From positions 1 to 44,408 of the forward strand of contig JASMDC010000028.1 in NCBI GenBank assembly GCA_030753015.1: a DNA stretch of 44,408 nt. Reading direction: 5' to 3'. The DNA is from Candidatus Undinarchaeales archaeon (GTDB taxonomy: Archaea; SpSt-1190; JASMDC01). The notes below the pieces were generated by a model. The model was given only the letters and a program-made list of their open reading frames with translations. It did not search any database and was not told the origin of the DNA. Within the stretch, counting starts at the first letter, position 1. Every line of letters begins with the position of its first letter. The position numbers and the translations under genes are program-made. Positions 35,201 through 42,636 of this stretch are shown here, piece after piece.

Positions 35201-38200
35201 GAACGTTCGTCAATGGCTGCTCTCCCTTTGGGAGGATATCTCCCGTGCTGAGCAGAACGGTGAGATCACTTCTGAGATGGCGGCCCGTCTCCGCAGGAGC
35301 CTTGAGCAGGCCTTCAGCCTCATGGTTGGGGGCGATGTTGGAGGTGCTGTTGACATCGCCGACACCATCTTCCGTGACATCGCACGAGCACGGATCGAGG
35401 CGCTCATCCAGCGAGTGGAAGCTCTGGGACTGGCGGGACAGATCGATGAGGAGACCCTCGCCAAGCTCCTCAAACGGCTCCGCGAGGCGCTACAGGCCAT
35501 CGACGAGACCGGTGTGTCCAGCGGGACGGACGTCCTCCTCGCTCGGTCCAACGCTGAAGACCTTCTAAAGACCGTAGAACTCCTGGTCACCGAGGTGGTG
35601 GACGCCGAACAGGCGTCGGATACGCAGGGGCCCACTCCCACAGCCACCCGACCCATGACAACAAAGGATTGGGTCCTCGCGCTCTGGATGGAAATCGGGC
35701 GTGCCGAGGGTGCCGGTGAGATCACCTCGGATGTGGCCCAGCGGCTCCGCCATCGCCTCCAAGAGGCGCTCGACCTCATCGACTCCGGTCGTGATGACGA
35801 GGCGCTAATGATCGCCGACACGATCTCACGTGATGTGGCCCGAGCTCGCGTGGAAGCGCTCATCCAGCGCTTGGAAGCTCTCGGTAGGGAGGGGCGTATC
35901 GACCGAGCGGTCCTCGCCGAACTACTCGAACGGCTGATGGAGACGCTCCGTGCTATCGACGAGGGTGATGTCGTGACGGGAACTGCCGACCTGGAACAGG
36001 TCATCGCCCGGCAAGCGGCCACCATCGAAGCCATCGAACTGATCCTCGCCGAGGTGGACGAGGCCGAGCACACGGCAGCCCCCGCCCCGACACCGCCGCT
36101 CGCGGACGGTACGAGCCTTGCTCCAGAGACCGTGGTGTCAGCGGTACAGGAATGGATCGAGACCCTTAGCGAGGACGTCCAGACCGCCGAGGAGAACGGA
36201 ATCATCACGCCCGAAAAGGCGATGGAGATACACCAGGGATTGAGCAGAGCTCGTGCGCTATTGGAACAAGGACGTGTGAATGCTGCCCTTGAGGAAGTGG
36301 GACGGGTCGCCCCCGCTGTGGCCCGTGCACGGCTCGAAGCGCTCATCCAGCGAGTAGAAGCGTTGGGCCGGGACGGTCTTCTCGACGCAGAGACGGTCGC
36401 CGAGCTACTGGGACGATTACGCAATGCGCTCCAGGACCTTGAAGAGGATGAATCCGGAACTGAGACTCTCCCCGTCTTCGAGCGTATGGAGCGTCTGCTC
36501 GAGAGCGTAAACGCGCTCACGAACGAGGTAGAGCAAGCAGCGGGAGATGAGACTCCCGTCACCCCTTCGACAGGCCCGGTCCCCACGATGGTCCCGAGCC
36601 TCGTCCCCACGCTCATACCGACCACGGTCCCCACGGTGTCACCTACAATCCTTCCCGATGGTAGCGTCACACTCCTGCCCACTCTTGTCGCCACGATGGT
36701 GCCGTCGATGGTCCCGACCATGGTGCCTACTACCGTGCCTGGCCCCGGACCAACGGCGAGCGCAATGAATCCCAATGGGACGAACGTGTCAGGAGGACCC
36801 GGTCCCAGTGGTGTGCTCGTTACCGAGGGTATCGATCTGGATCAGGCGTCCATCCCGTCAAGTATCCCTGCCGATCCTGTGGCAGCGGCCATCCATGACC
36901 TCGCCGAAGAGATGGGATGTGCTGCGGTCTGTGCGGGCAGACCGGAGGGGTGTGACGATGCGTGCGAGGACCTGCTCGATCTAGAGAGAAAGATCGCCTC
37001 ACCCCTGTTCCAGGAGCGTCTCCTCGTCCAGATGGCCGTGAGCAATACGCCGCCACCCGGATTGGAGCGTCATCTCCAGAGCGCCTGGCGCCGCCTGGGC
37101 GAAGGGGACGTGACCGGTGTGCAGGATACTGTCCAGCGTGTGCAGGGTATCATCAAGGAGCGCCTTGCCATCGATGTGGCGGTGAACACCGTGTCCAAGT
37201 CGTCGTTCACTCCACAGATGGAGCCTGAAGAGGTGGCCACGCCCTCGGTGCTCGAGTTGTTCGATATCGAAAGCTCCCTCGGAGAATCCGCCGAAAAACT
37301 CGTCGACGGCGTTGTCGCGGTATCGAAGGCCGTGCGCGAGCGGATGGGTGTGGTGATCACAGGTCATGTCATGGAGGTCGCACTCCAGACGGCCGAGGGG
37401 ACAAGCGAGCCAAAGATCGCGACCGTGGTCACGCTCTCCGTGGAGAACACCGGCGCCGACGACGAGGAGGACTTCTGCATCCTCCAGCTCATCCCAAAAG
37501 CATTGGCATCGTCCGTTACCGATGTCACCTTCAGACAGGACGTCAGGGTGGTGGTCAATGATCCGGTCGTGCTCTGGAGCGTCGACCGTCTCAAGAGCGG
37601 TAGTAAGGTCGACCTCTCGTTCTCGGTCCAGAAGCAGGTCTCACAGGATGACGTCGAAGCATCGCGTATCACCTTCCTCAAGCTCCCCGCTTCCCATTGC
37701 AGGGAACTGTCAACCAAACCGGGAGGGGGGAGCGGATGGGGCACGACCACGGCCGGTGGTGCCCTCTCGACCATCAAGTCGCTCATCCCATGGATCGCGA
37801 TGCTGATGGTCCTCTCCCTCATCGGTGCTGCTGTCAGGCAGCGGATCCGACGTGGTCCCGGCACACTCGCCCTATCCATCGCACGGCAAGCGGGCTACAC
37901 CTCGGTCACGGCCACGGCACGGAACACAGGGCACACGCCGATGCTCGAAGTGGCCATCGAGTTCGAGCTCCCCTGCGAGCTCGCTCCTCCTCCGGATGTC
38001 TCCCTCCACGAAGCAGTGGGCACCATCCCTGCCAGTGGTTACCACATGAGCATGCTCTACATCAGCCCTCGCACACCCGCACGCTCGACGGTCGGGGCCA
38101 GTATCACCTACCGTCGCGGGGGTATACAAACTACCGAGCGAGCCCCTCCGGTGTCCGTGGCCAGCGTCCTCCCCCTGGTCAGCCCCCTGAAAATGGACGA

Positions 38201-38555
38201 GGAGGCCTTCGAGGAGGCCACGTCAGGGCTCGTTGAGACCTCCCGCTCCCTCTCGATCAAAGGCGGGATAGGGTCCGTGCTCGAAAGCGTCAAACAGGTC
38301 TGCTCTCCGCTCGCTCAGGCCTTTGCGCATAGAAAGCCCGGTGGACGTGTAGACGAAGGCTACATCGGCCGTGAGGACGCGACGGGCGAGACCGTGGCAG
38401 TCAAGGTCCACGGGAAACGAGGCGTTCTGGGCGGCAGCCTCACCATCACATGCTTTGCTGGGACGAAGGGCATCGCGGACGCCCTTGCCGATGAGCTGGT
38501 GGACCTGGTGACGGGCAAGGAATCGCCCTCGTACTATGGTACGCGATACACCTGA
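32229..38555 (+). CDS. 2,108-aa membrane-anchored surface protein: MopE-like motif, Cys repeats, Asp-box propeller, helical repeats
   Basis: Signal peptide 1-24 (FGILALLVLSLGTGA). Residues 25-185 beta-rich. C190 begins CDGIDNDCNGDIDDGE, the pattern of the Cu-binding MopE-type putative metal-binding motif. Residues 215-445 hold three 75-80-residue Cys repeats (TECxTG...CxG.C...PGxCC...W..GGDCC). Residues 491-760 hold six Asp-box-like elements (STDNGASW, SNNWGASW, STDGGRSW, SNDAGLTW and two weaker) about 50 apart, a sialidase-type propeller without obvious catalytic residues. Two more Cys repeats follow (800-907), then a Pro/Thr/Ser stalk, three helical repeats (990-1440), a Pro/Thr/Val stalk, a small Cys motif, an Ig-like domain, a membrane helix (about 1847-1872) and a 235-residue probably cytoplasmic domain of unknown fold ending SYYGTRYT. 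Adhesion, carbohydrate binding or signalling across the membrane are possible. Confidence 0.88.
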   Translation: MKRQRQVIQFGILALLVLSLGTGASVRLANWEEAEYLQNGEWALTMPVQDYRVTGISAKARFKGNLDGINDTTADCAVQEEKVIITTNGDEIGRFGDYGDTLTCVANEVPISCCPMCDAWRKEETFDIPLPACRFAEDKILLGFALTPRDEWASACPTDACVGTFDCRTGSFKVRLFVEVTYEEISTEVCDGIDNDCNGDIDDGEICTGGFECVEGECSTTECATGRFLCDGRCELAPGKCCDGIWFVGGGCCGDEDCTGVQYCDDDHLCKEPECTDTAHCPGNFRCTDHLCSDTECRTGHTRCGAVCDQLPGVCCENVWNAGGDCCHDGGCAGENICGADHRCTQPECTATSPCASNFRCLDGRCSSTECSTDHALCGFTCGPIPGVCCDNTWFTDGDCCDDDNCRTDQYCGADHVCSAYTCSVSTPCPGVLRCVDGICIDPARNFAPNIMVDSGVSGKQLHSALVGLRGGGLLSMWQDARTSDYHVRSSQASPPGYEWSTSVQVDSISFGDQGPPSVVTGPSDLMFAAWTGRDGSIRAAYVARSTDNGASWGPSRVISGDLDSPKDAAIALGGGQLTAVFSAVESGYRSVYAVTSNNWGASWSSPFLIASGESARVGIPSVAIDADMVAVVVWEEGSSLSEAIYTARSTDGGRSWSERSRVDPAPSPWQIRPTLLAARDGGFHLAWDEEYDIYTSQSNDAGLTWSTKVLVFDASHGWRAEPMLAVAGNGNAYVVWDSYYDIYTAYIPKGGTKWTEPARVDDSPEGTQQRRPALAVDSEGVVHVAWEDNRNGEYAVHYSLSTPCKPGFTFCEARCIPSTEGRCCGGIWRVGAECCWHEECESGHACDRYSCSSTLCAPGFVSCEGACLRLPGACCGGVWKGSAECCTDDDCTRGGTCDASLQCIGGEPVGPTPIPTADPSASPSATPSTTTPPGGSPGPTATTSPSSTPTSTPDPSASPTVTTSPTPTPGATTTPGPTAAPTPTPTPASENVRQWLLSLWEDISRAEQNGEITSEMAARLRRSLEQAFSLMVGGDVGGAVDIADTIFRDIARARIEALIQRVEALGLAGQIDEETLAKLLKRLREALQAIDETGVSSGTDVLLARSNAEDLLKTVELLVTEVVDAEQASDTQGPTPTATRPMTTKDWVLALWMEIGRAEGAGEITSDVAQRLRHRLQEALDLIDSGRDDEALMIADTISRDVARARVEALIQRLEALGREGRIDRAVLAELLERLMETLRAIDEGDVVTGTADLEQVIARQAATIEAIELILAEVDEAEHTAAPAPTPPLADGTSLAPETVVSAVQEWIETLSEDVQTAEENGIITPEKAMEIHQGLSRARALLEQGRVNAALEEVGRVAPAVARARLEALIQRVEALGRDGLLDAETVAELLGRLRNALQDLEEDESGTETLPVFERMERLLESVNALTNEVEQAAGDETPVTPSTGPVPTMVPSLVPTLIPTTVPTVSPTILPDGSVTLLPTLVATMVPSMVPTMVPTTVPGPGPTASAMNPNGTNVSGGPGPSGVLVTEGIDLDQASIPSSIPADPVAAAIHDLAEEMGCAAVCAGRPEGCDDACEDLLDLERKIASPLFQERLLVQMAVSNTPPPGLERHLQSAWRRLGEGDVTGVQDTVQRVQGIIKERLAIDVAVNTVSKSSFTPQMEPEEVATPSVLELFDIESSLGESAEKLVDGVVAVSKAVRERMGVVITGHVMEVALQTAEGTSEPKIATVVTLSVENTGADDEEDFCILQLIPKALASSVTDVTFRQDVRVVVNDPVVLWSVDRLKSGSKVDLSFSVQKQVSQDDVEASRITFLKLPASHCRELSTKPGGGSGWGTTTAGGALSTIKSLIPWIAMLMVLSLIGAAVRQRIRRGPGTLALSIARQAGYTSVTATARNTGHTPMLEVAIEFELPCELAPPPDVSLHEAVGTIPASGYHMSMLYISPRTPARSTVGASITYRRGGIQTTERAPPVSVASVLPLVSPLKMDEEAFEEATSGLVETSRSLSIKGGIGSVLESVKQVCSPLAQAFAHRKPGGRVDEGYIGREDATGETVAVKVHGKRGVLGGSLTITCFAGTKGIADALADELVDLVTGKESPSYYGTRYT
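32870..34940 (+). repeat. Five Cys repeats split 3+2 by an inserted Asp-box propeller
   Basis: Three units (about 32885-33555) and two more (about 34638-34945) share the frame CxxG..xC...PGxCC.xxW..G.xCC.x.xCxxxxxC. The six-element propeller (33595-34630) lies between units 3 and 4. The arrangement suggests insertion of a propeller into a pre-existing tandem array, or duplication on both sides. Confidence 0.7.
35205..36545 (+). repeat. Three approx. 140-aa helical repeats
   Basis: Units begin VRQWLLSLWEDISRAEQNG (35205), TKDWVLALWMEIGRAEGAG (about 35659) and VQEWIETLSEDVQTAEENG (about 36145). Each continues with ARxEALIQRxEALG and a later leucine-rich helix, and ends with a Thr/Pro/Ala linker. 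They are predicted helical bundles or coiled coils that would space the ectodomain from the membrane. Confidence 0.7.
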
Positions 38556-38590
38556 TGTTCTCGAGCGGCATCCCGCCGCCGCTACAGCGC

Positions 38591-38598
38591 ATAAATAG
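38591..38598 (+). promoter_or_regulatory. TATA-like box for the Rieske surface protein
   Basis: ATAAATAG in the 63-bp gap after the 2,108-aa gene, 28 nt before GTG 38619 and 37 nt before ATG 38628. The spacing favours a leaderless GTG start, though read-through from the upstream gene is also possible. Confidence 0.55.
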
Positions 38599-38618
38599 TT
38601 TGGGCGTCTATAGTTGGC

Positions 38619-41600
38619 GTGGGTAGTATGAAGTATCGTGAGGGCGAGGTTCTAGTGGCAGCGCTCCTTACTGCCCTCCTGATGCTCACGACACCCACGC
38701 TCGCCGATGACACATGTATATTCATCGTCAACGAGGCCGACGTGCCCGCGGGAACGACCCACACATTCAAACACGGGGCCATAGATGCCATCCTGGTCAA
38801 CTTCGGTGGGGAGTACAGGGCCTACTACAACTCCTGCACTCATGCGGGTTCTCCCATCGACATCCAAGGTGACGTCCTCAATTGCCCGCTGCACGGATCT
38901 CAGTTCGCACCCGCGGACGGTACCGTCGTCACCGGTCCTGCAGCGACTCCTCTCCACTCTATCCCTGTAACAACAAAGGACGGTGGTATCTACACCGGCA
39001 CCTGCACTCAGGGACCGAGCTGCGGCGACGGTACGTGCTCGGAGAGTGAGGACTGCCGGGATGACGACGCGATCTGTACGGGAGGCCTTTACTGCGGCAA
39101 CGGGTGCATCCAACGGCCCAACGGCATGGCCTGCGACTCCGACGAGGCCTGCGCCTCCGGCAACTGTGCCATCGATTGGGAGAACGCCGAGGGGACATGC
39201 GCTCCAGAAGGCAACTGTGTCCACGGGGACGGGATCGATTTCATCTCCCTAGTCACCGTCTCTGGGGACCGCTACTGCAACGATACCCTGTGGCAGTCCC
39301 GTAAGGTCGACGGTGACCTGTGCGACCCAGCTCACCCGATAATGTGCTCTGAACGACGGTGCGTTGGGACAATCGACGGTTCCAGTAATCTCTGCTGTGT
39401 CTCGGGATGCGCTCTTGAGGACAGTTGCGTACCATCCGGTACGCGGGAAGGATCAATGTACTGTGACGATATGTGGTGGGAACAGTTGGCCGACGGTGCT
39501 GCTTGCACCACTTCGGCAGCCTGCGCTAACGCCACCTGTGTGGAGGACGTGAAAGGAGGACCGTCCATATGCTGCGCCCGCGAGTGCGTCTCTGGTGGCG
39601 TATGCTATGGAAATGAGACCCAGCTCGATGGCATGTACTGCGCCGGCGAGTGGGAAGTGCTGCGCCATGATGGTGCATCCTGTACCGCGGACTGGGAGTG
39701 TACCGCTGGCCTCTGCGCCGAGGACAAGCTCACTGGGAATGGATTGTGCTGCCCTCGTGACTGCGTCTACAACGGCATCTGCTCCCCGACCTTTGGCCAG
39801 GCCGTCGGACTGTTCTGCAACGTCACCGGCTCATGGGAGCAGAAGCGGGAGGAGGGATCACCGTGTCACCACTACTTCCAGTGTCTGGGTGATACATGCG
39901 CCTCATCGGACGAAGGGAGCTTATGTTGCGCGTCACCAGGTTGCACCGATGCCGATAAGTGCATGCCCGTGGGGAGCCAGATCGAGGATCGGTACTGCGA
40001 GAGCGGCACATGGCGGTACTTTACAGCGTCCGAGTGTGAAAAGGACTACGAGTGCAAGAGCAACCAGTGCGTGGACGACGTCGATGGTGACGGACGCCAC
40101 TGCTGCGCGACACAGTGCGTTTTCAACGCCACCTGTTACCCGCTGTACGGCCGGGCGGCGGACCACTGGTGCAACGACACGGCATGGATCCCGCAGCTCG
40201 CCCACGGTGCGCCATGCGATCAGCACGGTGAATGCTTCTCGTCATGGTGCGCGCAGGACAAGAACGGAACCGGCCTGTGCGGGCTCCAGGGATCGTGTCT
40301 TCACTCGGGCGAATTCCACCCGTCCGGGGAGAGCGCCCTGCTCGGGGAGGAGAGCGAGTACTGCCTGGAAGGAGTATGGCACGACTGCCTTGACGACGAT
40401 GAATGTGGGACGGGCCGCTGGTGTGACGAGAACCTCACCTGTCGCGATCCCTTCTGCGGGAACCAGCGGTGCGAGGCAGGGGAGTGTGCGGACGGGTGCG
40501 CTGATTGCTCGCTCACCGTCTGCATCGGTGACGGCACCTGCTCTACTGCCATCGGGGAGAGCTGCGCGAGCTCCGGTGACTGCGTCTGTCCCGGTGGGAT
40601 GCATTGCAGCGTCTCGGATCCCCTGCGGGATACAATCGGCTGCGTCCGTGTATCGTGCGGGGACGGTGTCTGTAACAAGACGGCCGGGGAATGCCTTTCA
40701 GGGTGTGCTGTCGACTGCAACTCAACGACATGCATCGGTGACGGCGCCTGCAGCCCCGCAGTTGGCGAGAACTGCTCGACCTCTGCCGACTGCCTCTGTC
40801 CCAGCGGCTTGGTCTGCCGATCAGGAGAGGCTGGCGTTGACTGGATGGGATGCTACAATCCCGCCTGCGGGAACAATGTTTGCGATATCGACCGTGACGA
40901 GTGCGATGCGGGATGCCCTGACTGCAGTCCCGAGACATGCGCCGGTGACAGCACATGCAGCCCGCGTATCGGCGAGGACTGCAGCACGACCGAGGAGTGC
41001 GCATGCACACCACCGCTCAGATGCCAGGCGGGAGCGGCCGATGCTGATCTGCACGGGTGCGCACCACCCCCGTGTGGCGATGGGACGTGTGACGCGAGCG
41101 AGACGTGCGACCTTTGTCCGGATGATTGCGGGAACTGCTTCCTCATACAGCCCCAGGCGGTGACTCTCTCGGAAGAGGAGGGAGAGGGTACCGAGGTCCT
41201 CACCATATCGAGCCTCAGCAAGTCCGCCTATTTCGCCGCCGTGATTGAGGTCAAACATCCATCTACTGTCGAGGTGTTACCCTCCCGCCTCCTGGTCCAG
41301 CCAGGCATGGAGAACAGCGTCATGCTCACGCTCAAGACCAGCACCGCGGTGAGCGGGAAGGGTGAGATAGTCCTCGCGAAGGAGAGCTCCGGCGAGGTAC
41401 TGGCGAAGGTGTCACTGACCGTTTCCGTGGAGGACACTGGCCCCTCCCCTATCAGCCTCCCACAGCCACGTATCCCGATCTCGGGCGATACGGGAGCAAC
41501 GGTCACCTTCTACTTCCCAGTGCTCAATGAAGGTGAAGGCGATGCCAGGGTTGCAATGACACCTCTCAAGGCAGGAACGGCCGCCTCATGGGTCATCCTC

Positions 41601-42626
41601 GACGTTCGTGAGCTCTCCATCCCCGCCGGTGTCCAGCGCATGGTGCTCGGTCGCATTTCCATCCCCCCCGACGCACCCGGTGGCGCTCATGAGGTGGCCA
41701 TCGACGTGACGGGCGGTGCCCAGATGGTGACCGCGTACCTGGTGATCACCGTGAGCAGCACTGCGATCGTCTGTGGTGACGGTGCATGTGGGACCGGTGA
41801 GGATTGCTCGATATGTCCACAGGACTGCCCCTGTGAGAAGCGTCTAGTACTGGAGCTCCCGGCAAATGCCACTGTAGATACGAGCCTACCGGGACCGGCT
41901 AGGGCCACTGTGACGGTCAGGAACCCGATGGACAGATGGGCCAACTGCACGCTCGTCGCAGGACGGAACGATACGACCATCACGCCCCTCAACCTTACTC
42001 TTGCCCCGGGGAACTCCTCGCAGGTGGTCGTGATCGTCGATATCCCCGACACGACCGGCGAGATCCTCGTTCCACTGGCCGTGATGATGGAAGGAGATGT
42101 CGTCGCCTCGGCGAACCTCACGGTCAGGGTGTCGGACGCAGTCCCCCGGGAGGTGCTCACGGCTCGTGTGGCCACCATATCCATGAAGGTGAAGGATGCG
42201 GCGAGCGCTCTGGAGAGCGCACGACACGCCGAGACAGTCACCAGGGAAAGACTCGACGCTCTGGACGGGGAGGCAGATGCGATCAGGGAGGTGCTCGATG
42301 ACGTGCGGGCTCACCTCGATGCTGGGCGCCAGTCCGATGCCGAGTACGCCCTCGAACGGGCGGGACGTGACATGGACAAGCTCCATGCCCGGCTCGATAC
42401 GAACGGTATCCTGGCTGCATGGGCTCGCCCAAGCTCCACACCGACACCGACGCCCGAGAAAGGCGATGGCTGGAGCATCTCATGGGGCGGTGTCCTCATC
42501 GTGGGGATGCTGGCAGCACTGATCCTCGTCCCCATGGCAGCGCTCCTGATCTCCCGGCGGCGTCCCCCGAAGCCTGCTGCTCCCACGGGCTCCTATTACG
42601 GCCAGTACTCTACGGTCAGGTACTAG
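38619..42626 (+). CDS. 1,335-aa membrane-anchored protein with N-terminal Rieske [2Fe-2S] domain and Cys repeats
   Basis: Signal peptide 1-29 (VLVAALLTALLMLTTPTLA). A Rieske domain follows directly: C73-T-H75 and C89-P-L-H92-G-S, then FAPADGTVVTGPA and PLHSIPV. The H75-to-C89 spacing of 13 is short but close to exported actinobacterial-type Rieske proteins. The two His and two Cys are the full cluster ligand set. Then come CGDGTCSESEDC, seven Cys units of about 60 residues (172-595), three Cys units of about 69 residues (612-818), CGDGTCDASETCDLCPDDC, Ig-like domains split by CGDGACGTGEDCSICPQDC, a coiled coil (1189-1264), a membrane helix (1285-1312) and a short tail ending SYYGQYSTVRY. Start GTG 38619, or ATG 38628. 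The Rieske centre should sit outside the cell, probably moving single electrons; donor and acceptor unknown. Follows the 2,108-aa gene by 63 bp. Confidence 0.88.
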   Translation: MGSMKYREGEVLVAALLTALLMLTTPTLADDTCIFIVNEADVPAGTTHTFKHGAIDAILVNFGGEYRAYYNSCTHAGSPIDIQGDVLNCPLHGSQFAPADGTVVTGPAATPLHSIPVTTKDGGIYTGTCTQGPSCGDGTCSESEDCRDDDAICTGGLYCGNGCIQRPNGMACDSDEACASGNCAIDWENAEGTCAPEGNCVHGDGIDFISLVTVSGDRYCNDTLWQSRKVDGDLCDPAHPIMCSERRCVGTIDGSSNLCCVSGCALEDSCVPSGTREGSMYCDDMWWEQLADGAACTTSAACANATCVEDVKGGPSICCARECVSGGVCYGNETQLDGMYCAGEWEVLRHDGASCTADWECTAGLCAEDKLTGNGLCCPRDCVYNGICSPTFGQAVGLFCNVTGSWEQKREEGSPCHHYFQCLGDTCASSDEGSLCCASPGCTDADKCMPVGSQIEDRYCESGTWRYFTASECEKDYECKSNQCVDDVDGDGRHCCATQCVFNATCYPLYGRAADHWCNDTAWIPQLAHGAPCDQHGECFSSWCAQDKNGTGLCGLQGSCLHSGEFHPSGESALLGEESEYCLEGVWHDCLDDDECGTGRWCDENLTCRDPFCGNQRCEAGECADGCADCSLTVCIGDGTCSTAIGESCASSGDCVCPGGMHCSVSDPLRDTIGCVRVSCGDGVCNKTAGECLSGCAVDCNSTTCIGDGACSPAVGENCSTSADCLCPSGLVCRSGEAGVDWMGCYNPACGNNVCDIDRDECDAGCPDCSPETCAGDSTCSPRIGEDCSTTEECACTPPLRCQAGAADADLHGCAPPPCGDGTCDASETCDLCPDDCGNCFLIQPQAVTLSEEEGEGTEVLTISSLSKSAYFAAVIEVKHPSTVEVLPSRLLVQPGMENSVMLTLKTSTAVSGKGEIVLAKESSGEVLAKVSLTVSVEDTGPSPISLPQPRIPISGDTGATVTFYFPVLNEGEGDARVAMTPLKAGTAASWVILDVRELSIPAGVQRMVLGRISIPPDAPGGAHEVAIDVTGGAQMVTAYLVITVSSTAIVCGDGACGTGEDCSICPQDCPCEKRLVLELPANATVDTSLPGPARATVTVRNPMDRWANCTLVAGRNDTTITPLNLTLAPGNSSQVVVIVDIPDTTGEILVPLAVMMEGDVVASANLTVRVSDAVPREVLTARVATISMKVKDAASALESARHAETVTRERLDALDGEADAIREVLDDVRAHLDAGRQSDAEYALERAGRDMDKLHARLDTNGILAAWARPSSTPTPTPEKGDGWSISWGGVLIVGMLAALILVPMAALLISRRRPPKPAAPTGSYYGQYSTVRY
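39138..40404 (+). repeat. Seven approx. 60-aa Cys repeats in the Rieske protein
   Basis: Units share C..D..G...CC...C.....C.P.G.....YC...W......G..C.....C with 8 or so cysteines each. Divergence is high at the DNA level, so the array looks old rather than freshly expanded. Confidence 0.7.
40455..41072 (+). repeat. Three approx. 69-aa Cys repeats in the Rieske protein
   Basis: Units start CGNQRC, CGDGVC and CGNNVC and share CxxGDxxCSxxxGExCxxxxxCxC and a closing GC. Each has about 12 cysteines. The unit family differs from the upstream 60-residue one. Confidence 0.7.
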
Positions 42627-42636
42627 GCGGAGTATG

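Noticed and set aside
35210-36775. 521-codon open frame on the minus strand
   Set aside because: It is antisense to the helical repeats of the 2,108-residue gene, with low-complexity Ser/Arg/Ala composition caused by codon bias on the other strand.
39595-41163. 522-codon open frame on the plus strand in another frame
   Set aside because: It lies wholly inside the Rieske protein gene, is Arg/Ala/Thr-biased and has no start context; the Cys-repeat frame is clearly the real one.
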